Assembly (NCBI GenBank): GCA_021295155.1
Contig: JAJTJC010000036.1
Coordinates: 248,001 to 312,000 of the forward strand
Source: Flavobacteriaceae bacterium D16
Lineage (GTDB): Bacteria; Bacteroidota; Bacteroidia; Flavobacteriales; Flavobacteriaceae
Direction of reading: 5' to 3'
Length of the DNA stretch: 64,000 bases
Positions 52,019 through 61,743 of the stretch are shown in pieces (within the stretch, counting starts at the first letter, position 1; every line of letters begins with the position of its first letter). The position numbers and the translations under genes are program-made. The notes below the pieces were generated by a model. That model saw only the letters and a program-made list of their open reading frames with translations, made no database searches and had not been told where the DNA came from.

Positions 52019-52468
52019 ATGAAACTAGACGGAATAGATAAAAGGATCCTCAGGCATCTTATGGAGGATGCAAGGACGCCCATTCTTGAAATAGCCAGGG
52101 ATATCCGGATCTCAGGAGCTGCCATACATCAGCGGCTGAGAAAACTGGAAAAGTCCGGGCTTATTTCAGGATCCAAATTTGTAATCAATCCCAAGGCATT
52201 AGGATATAGAACCATGGCCTATATTGGAATCTACCTGGACAAAGCCATGAGCAATCCAAAAGCGGTTAAGGAACTCGAGAAAATTCCTGAGGTCCTGGAA
52301 TGTCATTATACTACGGGCGACTGGTCTATTCTAATCAAAGTACTTTGCAGGGACAATGAGCACTTAATGCAATTACTGAACAAAAAAATCCAACAGATTG
52401 AAGGAGTATCCAGAACGGAAACCTTCATTTCACTCGCGCAACAAATAGATCGGCAAATCAGTATTTAA
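52019..52468 (+). CDS. Lrp/AsnC family transcriptional regulator
   Basis: A 149-residue regulator with an N-terminal winged HTH (LDGIDKRILRHLMEDARTP, then ISGAAIHQRLRKLEKSGLI) and a C-terminal RAM/AsnC ligand domain (VLECHYTTGDWSILIKVLC). These regulators sense amino acids. It is 70 bp downstream of the saccharopine-dehydrogenase gene and is a plausible regulator of it or of the nearby ald gene. Confidence 0.93.
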   Translation: MKLDGIDKRILRHLMEDARTPILEIARDIRISGAAIHQRLRKLEKSGLISGSKFVINPKALGYRTMAYIGIYLDKAMSNPKAVKELEKIPEVLECHYTTGDWSILIKVLCRDNEHLMQLLNKKIQQIEGVSRTETFISLAQQIDRQISI

Positions 52469-52494
52469 CGACCTCTGATAATTAAGAGCGTTTC

Positions 52495-53190
52495 CTAATC
52501 ACGGCCTCCAAAAACCTGTAAGGCAAAGTAAACTAGTGTTGCAAGAGACCCAATGGCTGCAACCAGATAGGTGCGCGCCGCCCATTTAAGGGCATCCTGA
52601 GATCCCTTGTATTCTTCCTGGGAAACCATGTTCTTGTTCCTTAACCAGGCAAGTGCCCGGTTACTGGCGTCGTACTCAACCGGCAGGGTAATAAAGCTGA
52701 ACAGGGTTGCCAGGCCCATCATAATAAGTCCGGCTACGGCAATATAAAACCCAAGGCCAAGCCCTGCACCAGCTCCCAACATGAGTCCGCCAAATACCAC
52801 CCACATAGACAGACCAGAGGTTACACTAACTACAGGCACCAATTTAGAACGCATGGTTAGCCACTCATAGGCAGTGGCATGTTGTACAGCGTGACCGCAT
52901 TCATGTGCGGCTACAGCCGCCGCGGCCGCGTTACGCTGACTATACACGCCTTCACTTAGATTTACCGTCTTGTTTCTAGGATTATAGTGATCCGTTAGCA
53001 TCCCTGGTGTGGAGACTACTTTTACATCGTATATACCGTGATCTGAAAGCATCTTCTCTGCAATTTCAGCTCCACTCATTCCATTTCGCAAATGCACTTT
53101 GGAATAGTGCTTAAACTTGCTTTTTAGCCTGCTGCTTACCAACCAGCTGATAAGGGCAATGGCTCCAATTAAGATATAATAGGTCATCAT
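52495..53190 (-). CDS. Membrane zinc metallopeptidase (YugP-like)
   Basis: A 231-residue membrane peptidase of the neutral zinc metallopeptidase family. The zinc motif HECGH is in AAHECGHAVQH (about 96-106); a start helix and three further hydrophobic segments are present. PVEYDASNRALAWL supplies the third ligand-type region. Substrates are unknown. Confidence 0.88.
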   Translation of the reverse strand: MMTYYILIGAIALISWLVSSRLKSKFKHYSKVHLRNGMSGAEIAEKMLSDHGIYDVKVVSTPGMLTDHYNPRNKTVNLSEGVYSQRNAAAAAVAAHECGHAVQHATAYEWLTMRSKLVPVVSVTSGLSMWVVFGGLMLGAGAGLGLGFYIAVAGLIMMGLATLFSFITLPVEYDASNRALAWLRNKNMVSQEEYKGSQDALKWAARTYLVAAIGSLATLVYFALQVFGGRD

Positions 53191-53229
53191 GATTTCTCTG
53201 TGTTTTTATAAACTTACAACATCTTCTAA

Positions 53230-53258
53230 CAAAAATCCCGCCAAATAATGACGGGACT
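53230..53258 (-). terminator. Terminator of ald
   Basis: TCCCG/CGGGA stem (53236-53240 with 53252-53256) followed on the minus strand by five T, about 25 bp beyond the ald stop codon. The stem is short and the loop is 11 nt. Confidence 0.65.
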
Positions 53259-53281
53259 TCAAAAACTGACAGATTGTACAA

Positions 53282-54382
53282 TTAAACCATTTCCAGTTCC
53301 TCTGGAAATACAGATTTAAGTCCTTCATAAACAATTTCTCCTTGAACAATATTAAGCCCTTTTTGTAATGAAACATCATCGGCACAGGCTTTTTGCCAAC
53401 CTTTTTGTGCAAGTGACAGTGCATAAGGAAGGGTAACGTTGGTTAATGCGAGGGTAGAGGTATATGGAACTGCTCCTGGCATATTAGCCACACAATAATG
53501 CACCACATCATCAATAATAAATATAGGATCCTCGTGAGTTGTAGGACTACTGGTTTCCACACAACCGCCCTGGTCAACCGCTACATCGACTATAACGGCA
53601 CCGGGATGCATGGTTTTCAACATATCCTTTGTAATGAGTTTAGGGGCCTTACCGCCTTTAATCAAAACACCTCCAACAATAAGGTCGTGGGTTTGAACAT
53701 GCTTGCGGATATTGTATTCATTAGAATACTGCGTCATTACATGAGGAGGCATAATATCGTTTACATAACGTAGTTTTTTCATATCCACATCCAGAACGGT
53801 AACATGGGCCCCCAGGCCAGCCGCCATTTTGGCAGCCTGAATCCCTACTGTACCTGCCCCAAGCACCAGAACACGTCCGGGAGGAACACCAGGAACTCCC
53901 CCTAGCAATACTCCCTTCCCCTTCACGGGTTTTTCTAAATACCTGGCCCCTTGCTGGATGGCCATCCTTCCGGCTACCTCAGACATAGGGGTAAGGAGTG
54001 GAAGGGTGCCATCGTCGTCCTCCACAGTTTCGTAGGCAATGCAAATTGCCTTACTATTTATCATGGCACGGGTAAGCGGCTCGCTAGAGGCAAAATGAAA
54101 GTAAGTAAAAACTATCTGTCCCTCCCGTATTAAAGGATATTCCAGCGGGGTAGGCTCTTTGACCTTCACAATCATCTCGCTTTTAGCATAGACCTCTTCT
54201 ATGGTATCCAGAATTTGTGCCCCGTATTCTTCGTAAACATCATTTGTAAATCCGCTACCAATACCAGCACCAGATTGCACATAAACGGTATGCCCCTTAT
54301 GGGTTAGTTCCAAAACACCAGCAGGAGTCATCCCGACCCTGCTTTCATTGTTTTTAATCTCTTTAGGAATCCCTACAATCAT
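53282..54382 (-). CDS. ald: Alanine dehydrogenase
   Basis: A 366-residue NAD-dependent L-alanine dehydrogenase (alanine to pyruvate and ammonia). N-terminal IVGIPKEIKNNESRVGMTPAGV, the substrate-side VKVKEP lysine region, nucleotide-binding VLVLGAGTVGIQAAKMAAGLGA and the IVDVAVDQGGCVE block are typical. The length is normal. A poorly matching TTTG-N18-TATCTTCT promoter may lie in the A/T-rich upstream 80 bp. Confidence 0.94.
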   Translation of the reverse strand: MIVGIPKEIKNNESRVGMTPAGVLELTHKGHTVYVQSGAGIGSGFTNDVYEEYGAQILDTIEEVYAKSEMIVKVKEPTPLEYPLIREGQIVFTYFHFASSEPLTRAMINSKAICIAYETVEDDDGTLPLLTPMSEVAGRMAIQQGARYLEKPVKGKGVLLGGVPGVPPGRVLVLGAGTVGIQAAKMAAGLGAHVTVLDVDMKKLRYVNDIMPPHVMTQYSNEYNIRKHVQTHDLIVGGVLIKGGKAPKLITKDMLKTMHPGAVIVDVAVDQGGCVETSSPTTHEDPIFIIDDVVHYCVANMPGAVPYTSTLALTNVTLPYALSLAQKGWQKACADDVSLQKGLNIVQGEIVYEGLKSVFPEELEMV

Positions 54383-54496
54383 TTTGTTCAGTTTTTTAGT
54401 TTAGAAGATAAATTTGTTTAGTTTGTAACAAAAAAACGAAATTAATCGTCAAAATGCAGGGGTAGTCTTTTAAAAAGTTAATTATTTTTCAACATG

Positions 54497-54515
54497 CCCC
54501 CTAAAATATAGGGGG
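54497..54515. other. CCCCCT/AGGGGG hairpin in the 273-bp gap between leuS and ald
   Basis: A 6-bp GC stem around a 7-nt A/T loop, 110 bp upstream of ald and 140 bp after leuS. No T run follows on either strand, so it is not a canonical terminator. No other feature is seen in the gap at 54383-54655. Confidence 0.35.
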
Positions 54516-54655
54516 TGTAACAATAAATATAATAATTTGATGCTTAGATGGATAAGCCCACGGTCTATCTAACTGATATTTTTAAATACAGAATTAGGTC
54601 AATAAGCAACTTATTATTACCCTGACTATTGGAATTCTGTTACCTAAAACAGAAA

Positions 54656-57490
54656 TTAACCTACAATATTGACGATTTTACCCGGCACAACAATAACCCT
54701 TTTGGGAGTCCTCCCATTGAGCTGAGCCTTGGTCTTCTCATGCTCCAGTACTGCCTTTTCGATTTCCTCCTTGTCCATATCCAATGGTAATTCAAGAGTA
54801 AAGCGCATCTTTCCGTTAAAGGAGATGGGATATGCTTTGTTATCTTCCACCAAATACTGAGGGTCAAAATCTGGAAATGGAGCTGTAGCAATAGACCCCG
54901 CATTTCCCAGTTTAGACCATAATTCTTCAGCAATATGCGGTGCATAAGGTGAGATAAGCACTGCCAAAGGCGCTAAGATCTCCTTAATGTTGCATTTTTG
55001 AGAAGAAAGTTCATTAACGCAGATCATAAAAGTAGAAACCGAGGTGTTGAACGAGAAGTTCTCAATATCTTCTTCTACCTTTTTAATGGTTTTGTGCAAT
55101 GTTTTCAATGCCGCCTTATCCGGAGTTCCTTCTTGTACATTAAAACTTCCGTCAGTCCCCGAGTGATAGAGTTTCCATAATTTTTTCAGGAAACCGTATA
55201 CTCCCGTTATCCCTGCCGTATTCCAAGGTTTAGCCTGCTCAAGGGGGCCAAGGAACATTTCATAAAGTCTGAGGGCATCAGCTCCGTAATCCGTACAGAT
55301 TTCGTCAGGGTTTACAACATTATACTTGGATTTAGACATTTTTTCAACCTCCCGGCCAACAATGTATTTCCCTCCTTCCATTACAAACTCACTCTCCTTG
55401 AACTCTGGTCGCCATTGCCGGAAAGCTTCTACATCCAATTCGTCAGATGCGTTGATCATGGAAACATCCGCGTGAATTGGGGTCACTTTCTTATCCTCAA
55501 TCAAGCCCTTGGAAATTAATCGGTTACTTCCTTCTTCCCGATACACAAAGGCACTGGTTCCGAGGATCATCCCCTGATTAATCAATTTCCGTGCATATTC
55601 ATCAACCGGAGCCAAACCAAGATCAAACATAAACTTCTGCCAAAACCTGGAATACAGGAGGTGCCCGGTAGCATGTTCAATTCCCCCGATATACAAATCC
55701 ACTTCGCTCCAATAGTTAATGGCGTCCTGGGAGTAAATTTCCTCTTCATTCCAGGGATCCATATAACGGTTAAAATACTGGGAGCTTCCCGCCCATCCAG
55801 GCATAGTATTCAACTCCAAGGGGAAAACAGTTTCGTGGTCTATAAGCGTATTAGAAACAACTGCAGCATTGGCTACATCCCAGGCCCAGACCTGGGCGTT
55901 TCCAAGCGGTGGGTCTCCGGTTTCCGTTGGTAAATATTTTTCAACCTCAGGCAGGGTCAGTGGAAGGTGTTCTTCTCCAATTAACTGAGGTAAACCTCCT
56001 TTATAATAAACAGGAAATGGCTCTCCCCAGTAGCGCTGTCTGCTAAAAACTGCATCCCGCAAGCGATAGTTGACCTTGCCCTTGCCCATCCCCAACTTTT
56101 CCAATTCTTCTATTACCTTCCTGGTTGCCTCTTTGTAACTCAAACCATCCAGAAATTGAGAATTAGCAATTGTGGTATTAGCCTTATCCGCATAGGCAGT
56201 TTCAGAAATATCAACCCCAGCGAATATATTAGGTATAGGAATGTCAAAATGCCTGGCAAAATCGTAGTCACGCTGGTCTCCGCAAGGAACAGACATTACC
56301 GCCCCGGTTCCATAACCCGCGAGCACATAATCTCCTATCCAAATAGGAATTTCTGCTCCTGTAAATGGGTGTTTGGCATAGGCACCGGTAAAGGCTCCGG
56401 TTATTGTTTTCACGTCGGAAAGACGATCCCTTTCAGAGCGCATGGCAGTGGCCTCAACATAGGATTCCACTTCTTCCTTTTGCGCTTTTGTAGTAATCTT
56501 CTGAACAAGTTCATGTTCAGGTGCCAGCGTCATAAAACTAACTCCAAAAATGGTGTCAGGTCTGGTGGTGAATACCTCTATAGGATAAATTGAATTATCC
56601 TTTTCCGAGGGGAAGGTTTCAAAGGTAACCGAAGCTCCTTCAGACCTGCCTATCCAGTTGGTCTGTGCATCCTTAAGTGGCTGTGGCCAGTCAATAGTAG
56701 CCAGTCCGTCCAGTAATCTTTGGGCATAAGCCGTAATGCGCATGCTCCACTGGGTCATTTTTTTGCGGATCACGGGATGCCCTCCTCGTTCAGAGACACC
56801 ATTTACCACTTCATCATTGGCCAGCACCGTTCCCAATGCCGGGCACCAGTTAACCTCAGCATCTGCAAGGTAAGTTAACCGGTATTTTAATAGCAACTGT
56901 TCTTTCTTTTCTTCGGAATAGGAAAGCCAGTCCTCTGCGGAAAAGACAGGAGTATCCTCATCACAGGCGGCTTTAATATTTTCATTGCCCTCTTTTTCAA
57001 ATCGGGCGATCAATTGGTCCACAGGTTCTGCCTTATCGGTATCGTAGTTGTAATAAGACCTAAACAACTGCATGAAGATCCACTGTGTCCATTTATAATA
57101 TTTCGGATCCGAAGTACGCACTTCCCGTTCCCAGTCATAGGAAAAACCAATTTTATCCATCTGCTCACGGTAACGGTTTATGTTGTTTTCCGTGGTTATG
57201 GCCGGGTGCTGACCAGTTTGAATAGCGTATTGTTCTGCCGGAAGCCCAAAGGAATCATACCCCATGGGATGAAGAACATTATACCCTTTGTGTCTTTTAT
57301 ACCGGGCATAAATATCACTAGCTATATACCCCAGCGGATGGCCCACATGCAAGCCAGCCCCGGATGGATATGGGAACATGTCCAATACATAGTATTTTTT
57401 TTGTTCCTGATCATTCGTGGCCCTGAAGGTTTTATTTTCTGCCCAATATTTTTGCCAGCGGGCCTCAATTTCCCTGAAGTTATACTTCAT
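54656..57490 (-). CDS. leuS: Leucyl-tRNA synthetase
   Basis: A 944-residue class I synthetase. HIGH counterpart HVGHPLGYIASD (about 50), the editing domain around residues 300-500 with TTRPDTIFGVSFM and YGTGAVMSVPCGDQRDYDFA, KMSKS in EKMSKSKYNVVNPD near 700, and an anticodon-binding end. The extra residues compared with E. coli LeuRS (860) lie mainly in inserts, as usual in Bacteroidota. The frame extends to 57550, but ATG 57490 (MKYNFREIEARWQKYW) is the family start. Confidence 0.96.
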   Translation of the reverse strand: MKYNFREIEARWQKYWAENKTFRATNDQEQKKYYVLDMFPYPSGAGLHVGHPLGYIASDIYARYKRHKGYNVLHPMGYDSFGLPAEQYAIQTGQHPAITTENNINRYREQMDKIGFSYDWEREVRTSDPKYYKWTQWIFMQLFRSYYNYDTDKAEPVDQLIARFEKEGNENIKAACDEDTPVFSAEDWLSYSEEKKEQLLLKYRLTYLADAEVNWCPALGTVLANDEVVNGVSERGGHPVIRKKMTQWSMRITAYAQRLLDGLATIDWPQPLKDAQTNWIGRSEGASVTFETFPSEKDNSIYPIEVFTTRPDTIFGVSFMTLAPEHELVQKITTKAQKEEVESYVEATAMRSERDRLSDVKTITGAFTGAYAKHPFTGAEIPIWIGDYVLAGYGTGAVMSVPCGDQRDYDFARHFDIPIPNIFAGVDISETAYADKANTTIANSQFLDGLSYKEATRKVIEELEKLGMGKGKVNYRLRDAVFSRQRYWGEPFPVYYKGGLPQLIGEEHLPLTLPEVEKYLPTETGDPPLGNAQVWAWDVANAAVVSNTLIDHETVFPLELNTMPGWAGSSQYFNRYMDPWNEEEIYSQDAINYWSEVDLYIGGIEHATGHLLYSRFWQKFMFDLGLAPVDEYARKLINQGMILGTSAFVYREEGSNRLISKGLIEDKKVTPIHADVSMINASDELDVEAFRQWRPEFKESEFVMEGGKYIVGREVEKMSKSKYNVVNPDEICTDYGADALRLYEMFLGPLEQAKPWNTAGITGVYGFLKKLWKLYHSGTDGSFNVQEGTPDKAALKTLHKTIKKVEEDIENFSFNTSVSTFMICVNELSSQKCNIKEILAPLAVLISPYAPHIAEELWSKLGNAGSIATAPFPDFDPQYLVEDNKAYPISFNGKMRFTLELPLDMDKEEIEKAVLEHEKTKAQLNGRTPKRVIVVPGKIVNIVG

Positions 57491-57601
57491 AACATGTGCT
57501 TTTGTGGAATCCTGTTTCCGGGTAAATACCCGAATTTCAGTCAACCGCAAAAATAAGTTTATTCGATTTACTTTCCTATTTTTACGGCATTATAAGGTAT
57601 C

Positions 57602-58480
57602 ATGAGCAAATCTTTTGACCAGTTTCAAAGACGTAAATTAATCACCTCTTATTTTTCAGTGACACTCAGTATCTCATTGGTTCTATTTTTACTGGGTGCT
57701 TTGGGTCTGTTAGTACTCAATACTCAAAAATTAGCCAACCATTTTAAAGAACAGATTACTGTAACTGTCTTTCTGAAGGATTCGGCCAAGCAGGTGGAAA
57801 TAGATCAACTGGAGAAAAGACTTGCAATCGCCGAGTATACTAAATCCACGAGATATGTATCCAAAGAAGAGGCTGCCGAGATCCACAGTAGTGAAATTGG
57901 AGAAAATTTTATTGATTTTCTGGGCTACAACCCCCTTAAGAATTCAATAGACCTCCAACTGAACGCAGCATATGTAGATACTGAACAGATTGCAGCCATT
58001 GCAGCGGAATTAAACACCTTGAGTTATGTGGAAGAGGTGAGCTATGACCAACCGCTGATAGCCTTGTTGACAGACAATGTAAAAAAGGTGAGTTGGTGGA
58101 TCCTGATTGCAAGTGCAGCCTTTACCTTGATAGCAGTATTATTGATTAACAGCTCCATACGCCTGTCTATTTATTCCAAAAGGTTTATCATCAAGACCAT
58201 GCAGATGGTGGGTGCAACCAAAAGTTTCATCCGAAGGCCATTTATATGGACCAATATTAAACTGGGAATGTTAGGGGCTATAATTGCTCTTATCGGATTG
58301 GGGATTGTTCTCTATTATTTTGATCAAAATCTACCAGAGCTCAACCTCACTCAGGATGTTCTCATGCTGGGCATACTGTTTGCCGGGGTATTTGCACTGG
58401 GTATCATTATTTCCCTGATAAGCACCTTTTTTGCCACACAAAGATTCCTCAACCTACAAACCGATGATTTATATTATTAA
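57602..58480 (+). CDS. ftsX: Cell division protein FtsX
   Basis: A 292-residue membrane protein with four helices: one near the N-terminus (about 22-43), a periplasmic domain (about 44-160) with ITVTVFLKD, and three helices in the C-terminal half with MQMVGATKSFIRRPF between them. It partners FtsE in controlling peptidoglycan hydrolases; ftsE is not adjacent, which is common in Bacteroidota. It heads the ftsX-DUF3098-uppP-truB unit. Confidence 0.93.
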   Translation: MSKSFDQFQRRKLITSYFSVTLSISLVLFLLGALGLLVLNTQKLANHFKEQITVTVFLKDSAKQVEIDQLEKRLAIAEYTKSTRYVSKEEAAEIHSSEIGENFIDFLGYNPLKNSIDLQLNAAYVDTEQIAAIAAELNTLSYVEEVSYDQPLIALLTDNVKKVSWWILIASAAFTLIAVLLINSSIRLSIYSKRFIIKTMQMVGATKSFIRRPFIWTNIKLGMLGAIIALIGLGIVLYYFDQNLPELNLTQDVLMLGILFAGVFALGIIISLISTFFATQRFLNLQTDDLYY

Positions 58481-58489
58481 TTTTGACTA

Positions 58490-58759
58490 ATGAAAAAACA
58501 GAAAAAACAACAGGAGGGTAAGCCAAAGGCTGAATTCATTTTTCAAAAAAGGAATTACCTGTTTATGTTCATCGGTTTGGCTTTCATATCACTTGGCTTT
58601 ATTTTAATGACTGGAGGCGGCAGCGATGACCCAAATGTTTTTAATCCTGACATATACAACTTCAGACGTATCAGACTGGCTCCTACGCTGGTCCTGATAG
58701 GGCTCGGCATAGAGATTTATGCCATTTTGTTAAATCCTCACAAGAAGAAGTCTAAATAA
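58490..58759 (+). CDS. DUF3098 small membrane protein
   Basis: An 89-residue protein with two membrane helices (about 22-42 and 63-80) between basic ends. FQKRNYLFMFIGLAFISLGFILM matches DUF3098, found in Bacteroidota between ftsX and uppP. Function unknown. Confidence 0.85.
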   Translation: MKKQKKQQEGKPKAEFIFQKRNYLFMFIGLAFISLGFILMTGGGSDDPNVFNPDIYNFRRIRLAPTLVLIGLGIEIYAILLNPHKKKSK

Positions 58760-58760
58760 T

Positions 58761-59555
58761 TTGGACATACTAGATGCTATACTGCTAGGGATTGTACAGG
58801 GACTTACAGAATTCCTACCTGTATCTTCAAGTGGACACCTCGAATTGGGTAAAGCCATACTTGGAGACCAATCCATACCTCAAGAGAGCCTGCTGTTTAC
58901 GGTAGTTTTGCATTTTGCTACAGCACTGAGTACCATTGTTATTTTTCGTAAGGATGTTCTTGATATTTTCAAGGGATTATTTCAGTTTAAATGGAATGAA
59001 GAAACGCGGTTTTCCCTGAAAATTGTGATTTCCATGATTCCGGCGGCCTTACTGGGACTGCTTTTCGAGGAACAAATGGAGCAGTTTTTTAGTGGCAATA
59101 TTCCACTGGTAGGTTATATGTTAATCGTAACTGCTCTTTTGCTGTATCTGGCGGACAGGGCCAGGGATACCAATAAATCAGTCACCTATTTAAATGCTCT
59201 GGTTATAGGCATCTCCCAGGCCATTGCCGTTCTACCCGGAATTTCAAGAAGTGGAGCAACAATTTCCACTTCGGTATTACTCGGTGTGGATAAAAGCAAG
59301 GCGGCACGATTCTCTTTCCTGATGGTTGTCCCCTTGATAATTGGAAAAATGGTCAAGGATATCTGGAGCGGGGAAATTTCAATGGAGGACGACAATTTGA
59401 TCATTTTGGGAGCTGGTTTTCTGGCGGCATTTGTCGCCGGACTTTTTGCATGTACCTGGATGATACAACTCGTTAAGAAAAGTAAGCTTACTTATTTTGC
59501 CCTCTATTGCCTACTGGTGGGCTTGATAGCTATTGGCTATGGATTCCTGGTTTAA
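58761..59555 (+). CDS. uppP: Undecaprenyl-diphosphatase (BacA type)
   Basis: A 264-residue membrane phosphatase that recycles undecaprenyl pyrophosphate for cell-wall synthesis. The motif GLTEFLPVSSSGHLEL and the second PGISRSGATISTSVLLG block hold the catalytic residues. The start is TTG 58761 (reading MDILDAILLGIVQG), one base after the DUF3098 stop; no ATG is available in the right place. Confidence 0.94.
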   Translation: MDILDAILLGIVQGLTEFLPVSSSGHLELGKAILGDQSIPQESLLFTVVLHFATALSTIVIFRKDVLDIFKGLFQFKWNEETRFSLKIVISMIPAALLGLLFEEQMEQFFSGNIPLVGYMLIVTALLLYLADRARDTNKSVTYLNALVIGISQAIAVLPGISRSGATISTSVLLGVDKSKAARFSFLMVVPLIIGKMVKDIWSGEISMEDDNLIILGAGFLAAFVAGLFACTWMIQLVKKSKLTYFALYCLLVGLIAIGYGFLV

Positions 59556-59608
59556 ATGTATGGAAGACAGCCTCAATAGGAAAATATCTGCGACAAAAGC
59601 GCACAGTT

Positions 59609-60316
59609 TTGAATACTAAAGAGGATTTTTTAGAAGGACAGTTGCTCCTTATCGACAAACCATTGGAGTGGAGTTCCTTTCAGGCAGTGAATGCAGTACG
59701 TTGGGCAATTAGCAAACGATTCAAGCTGAAAAAAATCAAAGTAGGTCATGCAGGCACCCTTGATCCCCTTGCCACAGGCCTGTTGTTAATCTGTACCGGC
59801 AGATACACCAAAAAGATCGCGGAGTTACAGGGACTTAACAAGGAATATACCGGAACCATTACACTCGGCGCCACAACTCCTTCTTTCGACCTGGAAACTG
59901 AAATAGACCAGGAATTCCCAATCACCCATATCAATGAAGAACTCCTGCGGGAAACTGCAAAAACATTTGTTGGGACCATACTTCAAAAACCCCCAATTTT
60001 TTCTGCCGTAAAGAAAAAAGGGAAACGCTTATACGAGTACGCAAGAGAAGGGAAAGAGGTTGAGGTGACCGCTCGTGAAATTGATATATACGAATTTGAA
60101 ATTACTAAAATCAAATTGCCCGAAATCCAATTCCGGGTGGTTTGTGGGAAAGGCACCTATATCCGTTCCCTGGCCCATGATTTTGGCAAAGCCTTAAATA
60201 GTGGGGGCTACCTGTCTGAACTCAGAAGAACCAAAATAGGTGATTATTACGTAAATAATGGGATAACCCCTGTAGAATTCAGGGAAAATTTACAACTTGA
60301 GGATCCAAAGGCTTGA
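59609..60316 (+). CDS. truB: tRNA pseudouridine-55 synthase
   Basis: A 235-residue TruB, which makes pseudouridine 55 in tRNA. KPLEWSSFQAVNAVR near the start, the catalytic aspartate in GHAGTLDPLATGLL, and YTGTITLGATTPSFD are present, and the RVVCGKGTYIRSLAHD block near the end. The frame is open further upstream into uppP, but the natural start is TTG 59609 (NTKEDFLEGQLLLIDKP follows); no in-frame ATG lies between the uppP stop and the catalytic region. Confidence 0.93.
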   Translation: MNTKEDFLEGQLLLIDKPLEWSSFQAVNAVRWAISKRFKLKKIKVGHAGTLDPLATGLLLICTGRYTKKIAELQGLNKEYTGTITLGATTPSFDLETEIDQEFPITHINEELLRETAKTFVGTILQKPPIFSAVKKKGKRLYEYAREGKEVEVTAREIDIYEFEITKIKLPEIQFRVVCGKGTYIRSLAHDFGKALNSGGYLSELRRTKIGDYYVNNGITPVEFRENLQLEDPKA

Positions 60317-60356
60317 AAATCCGGTCTTACGGACCCCATACTAACTGTATAACCTG

Positions 60357-61085
60357 ATGAATTTAAATAGCAACCAGCTTGCTTTGCTTATCACCGTGTT
60401 CTCCCTTGCGATCGTGGTGCTAGTGCTTTTTAACTTACATCTGGGTGCCGGAGAGGAGGACGAATACGTTATTGAGCTGAGTCTGGCCGATGAAGAACTT
60501 CAAGCCCTGCTGGAACAGGAGGAACAAAAGCAACAGGAACTTTCCAATATGGACCCTATTAAAAGTCATATGGCCCTTAATGAAACTGCAAAGCCGAGTA
60601 TTGAAGATCCCGAGCCTATTAAAACCTTAGAAGAGATAATGGCAGAAAAAGCCCTTGCTGAAGATTCCGAAAATCCCAAAGACTTCCTGGGTTCAGATAA
60701 TGGTTATGACGCAAACCTCAAGGAAATACTAAAACAACGGGAACTCAATAAACAAAAGCTGGAAGAACTCGAAGCTCAAAAAAAGGACTTTACCAACAGC
60801 CTGAAAGACAGGCGCACCTCAGTTTCCTATTCTTTGGTAGACCGGGTGAATTATGAACTTCCTCCCCCAATATATACCTGTATAGAGGGCGGGACCGTAG
60901 TCATCAATATCAAGGTAGATAAATATGGCTATGTGCAGGAAGCCTTATTCAATAGTAAAAGCTCTAATACCTCTAATGGATGTTTGGTAGACAATGCCAT
61001 TGAATATGCCTTACGTGCCCGTTTTAACACTTCCGACAAAGCCTTACAAATCGGAACTATCACCTATGTTTTCCAAAGCAAGTAA
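60357..61085 (+). CDS. Membrane-anchored protein with TonB-like C-terminus
   Basis: A 242-residue protein with an N-terminal membrane helix (about 7-27), a long charged helical linker rich in Glu, Lys and Gln (about 35-155), and a C-terminal domain with GGTVVINIKVDKYGYVQEALFN and AIEYALRARFN that resembles the TonB C-terminal fold. It lacks the proline-rich linker of true TonB. Its role may be energy transduction or cell-wall binding. Its last 42 bp overlap the facing thioredoxin-family gene. Confidence 0.75.
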   Translation: MNLNSNQLALLITVFSLAIVVLVLFNLHLGAGEEDEYVIELSLADEELQALLEQEEQKQQELSNMDPIKSHMALNETAKPSIEDPEPIKTLEEIMAEKALAEDSENPKDFLGSDNGYDANLKEILKQRELNKQKLEELEAQKKDFTNSLKDRRTSVSYSLVDRVNYELPPPIYTCIEGGTVVINIKVDKYGYVQEALFNSKSSNTSNGCLVDNAIEYALRARFNTSDKALQIGTITYVFQSK

Positions 61086-61694
61086 CTCAATAAGTTCTTT
61101 CAGGGCACTCTGACCTTTATCTTTATTATACCAATTCTGCAAAGCTTCCTTGAATTCGGCAGTAAGTTTACCATGTTCCTCCTTGTAGTCCCTGACCATT
61201 TGTGCTGCGATACCAGGCCTTGGACCCCATTCTCCTATTACTTCCATGGTGATGGCATCCAATATAATTAGTTTGGGTATTGAGCGTGCACCCTTGGTTA
61301 GGAAATGATCCATCAATTTGGGCTGTTCATCCCTGAGTAATATCCTTAATTCTATGCCCTGATTTAGACTGGCAATTTTGTTCATTGCAGGAAGTATTGG
61401 CGCTGCATCCCCGCACCAGCTTTCAGTAAGAACAAGCCAAATTACCTTTCCGCCGAAAGCTTTTATTTCTTGCTCTTGTTCATCGGAAAGCCTGAGGGTC
61501 TTGTCCCAACGTTTCATTCTCTTGTTGTTGAGCAGCGTATAACCAACATAAGCCTCCGTTTTTTCACCGGTAGTATTCTCCGATTCTGCGAGCTCCCTGA
61601 CCAAATTGCGGTAAACCTCATAACTCGTGGCCTGGGGTAAAGCTTTTTTAATAATACTATCAATATTTTTTTGAGTTGCTGAATCTGCAATCAT
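61044..61694 (-). CDS. Thioredoxin-family protein with a single active-site cysteine
   Basis: A 216-residue cytosolic protein. The active region reads ESWCGDAAPILP, so the usual CxxC has Asp-Ala in place of the second cysteine pair position; only one cysteine is left there. ARSIPKLIILD contains the cis-proline typical of the fold. Such thioredoxin-like proteins with WCGDA are common in Bacteroidota; they cannot form an intramolecular disulfide at this site. Role unknown. Confidence 0.82.
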   Translation of the reverse strand: MIADSATQKNIDSIIKKALPQATSYEVYRNLVRELAESENTTGEKTEAYVGYTLLNNKRMKRWDKTLRLSDEQEQEIKAFGGKVIWLVLTESWCGDAAPILPAMNKIASLNQGIELRILLRDEQPKLMDHFLTKGARSIPKLIILDAITMEVIGEWGPRPGIAAQMVRDYKEEHGKLTAEFKEALQNWYNKDKGQSALKELIELLALENIGDSSDL

Positions 61695-61743
61695 TTTGTT
61701 GTATTTAGATCTTATCAGTAGAATTTTTTATCAGAACCTTACA

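Noticed and set aside
54497-54515. Hairpin as terminator of leuS
   Set aside because: It lies 140 bp beyond the stop codon and lacks a T run; kept only as an unexplained structure.
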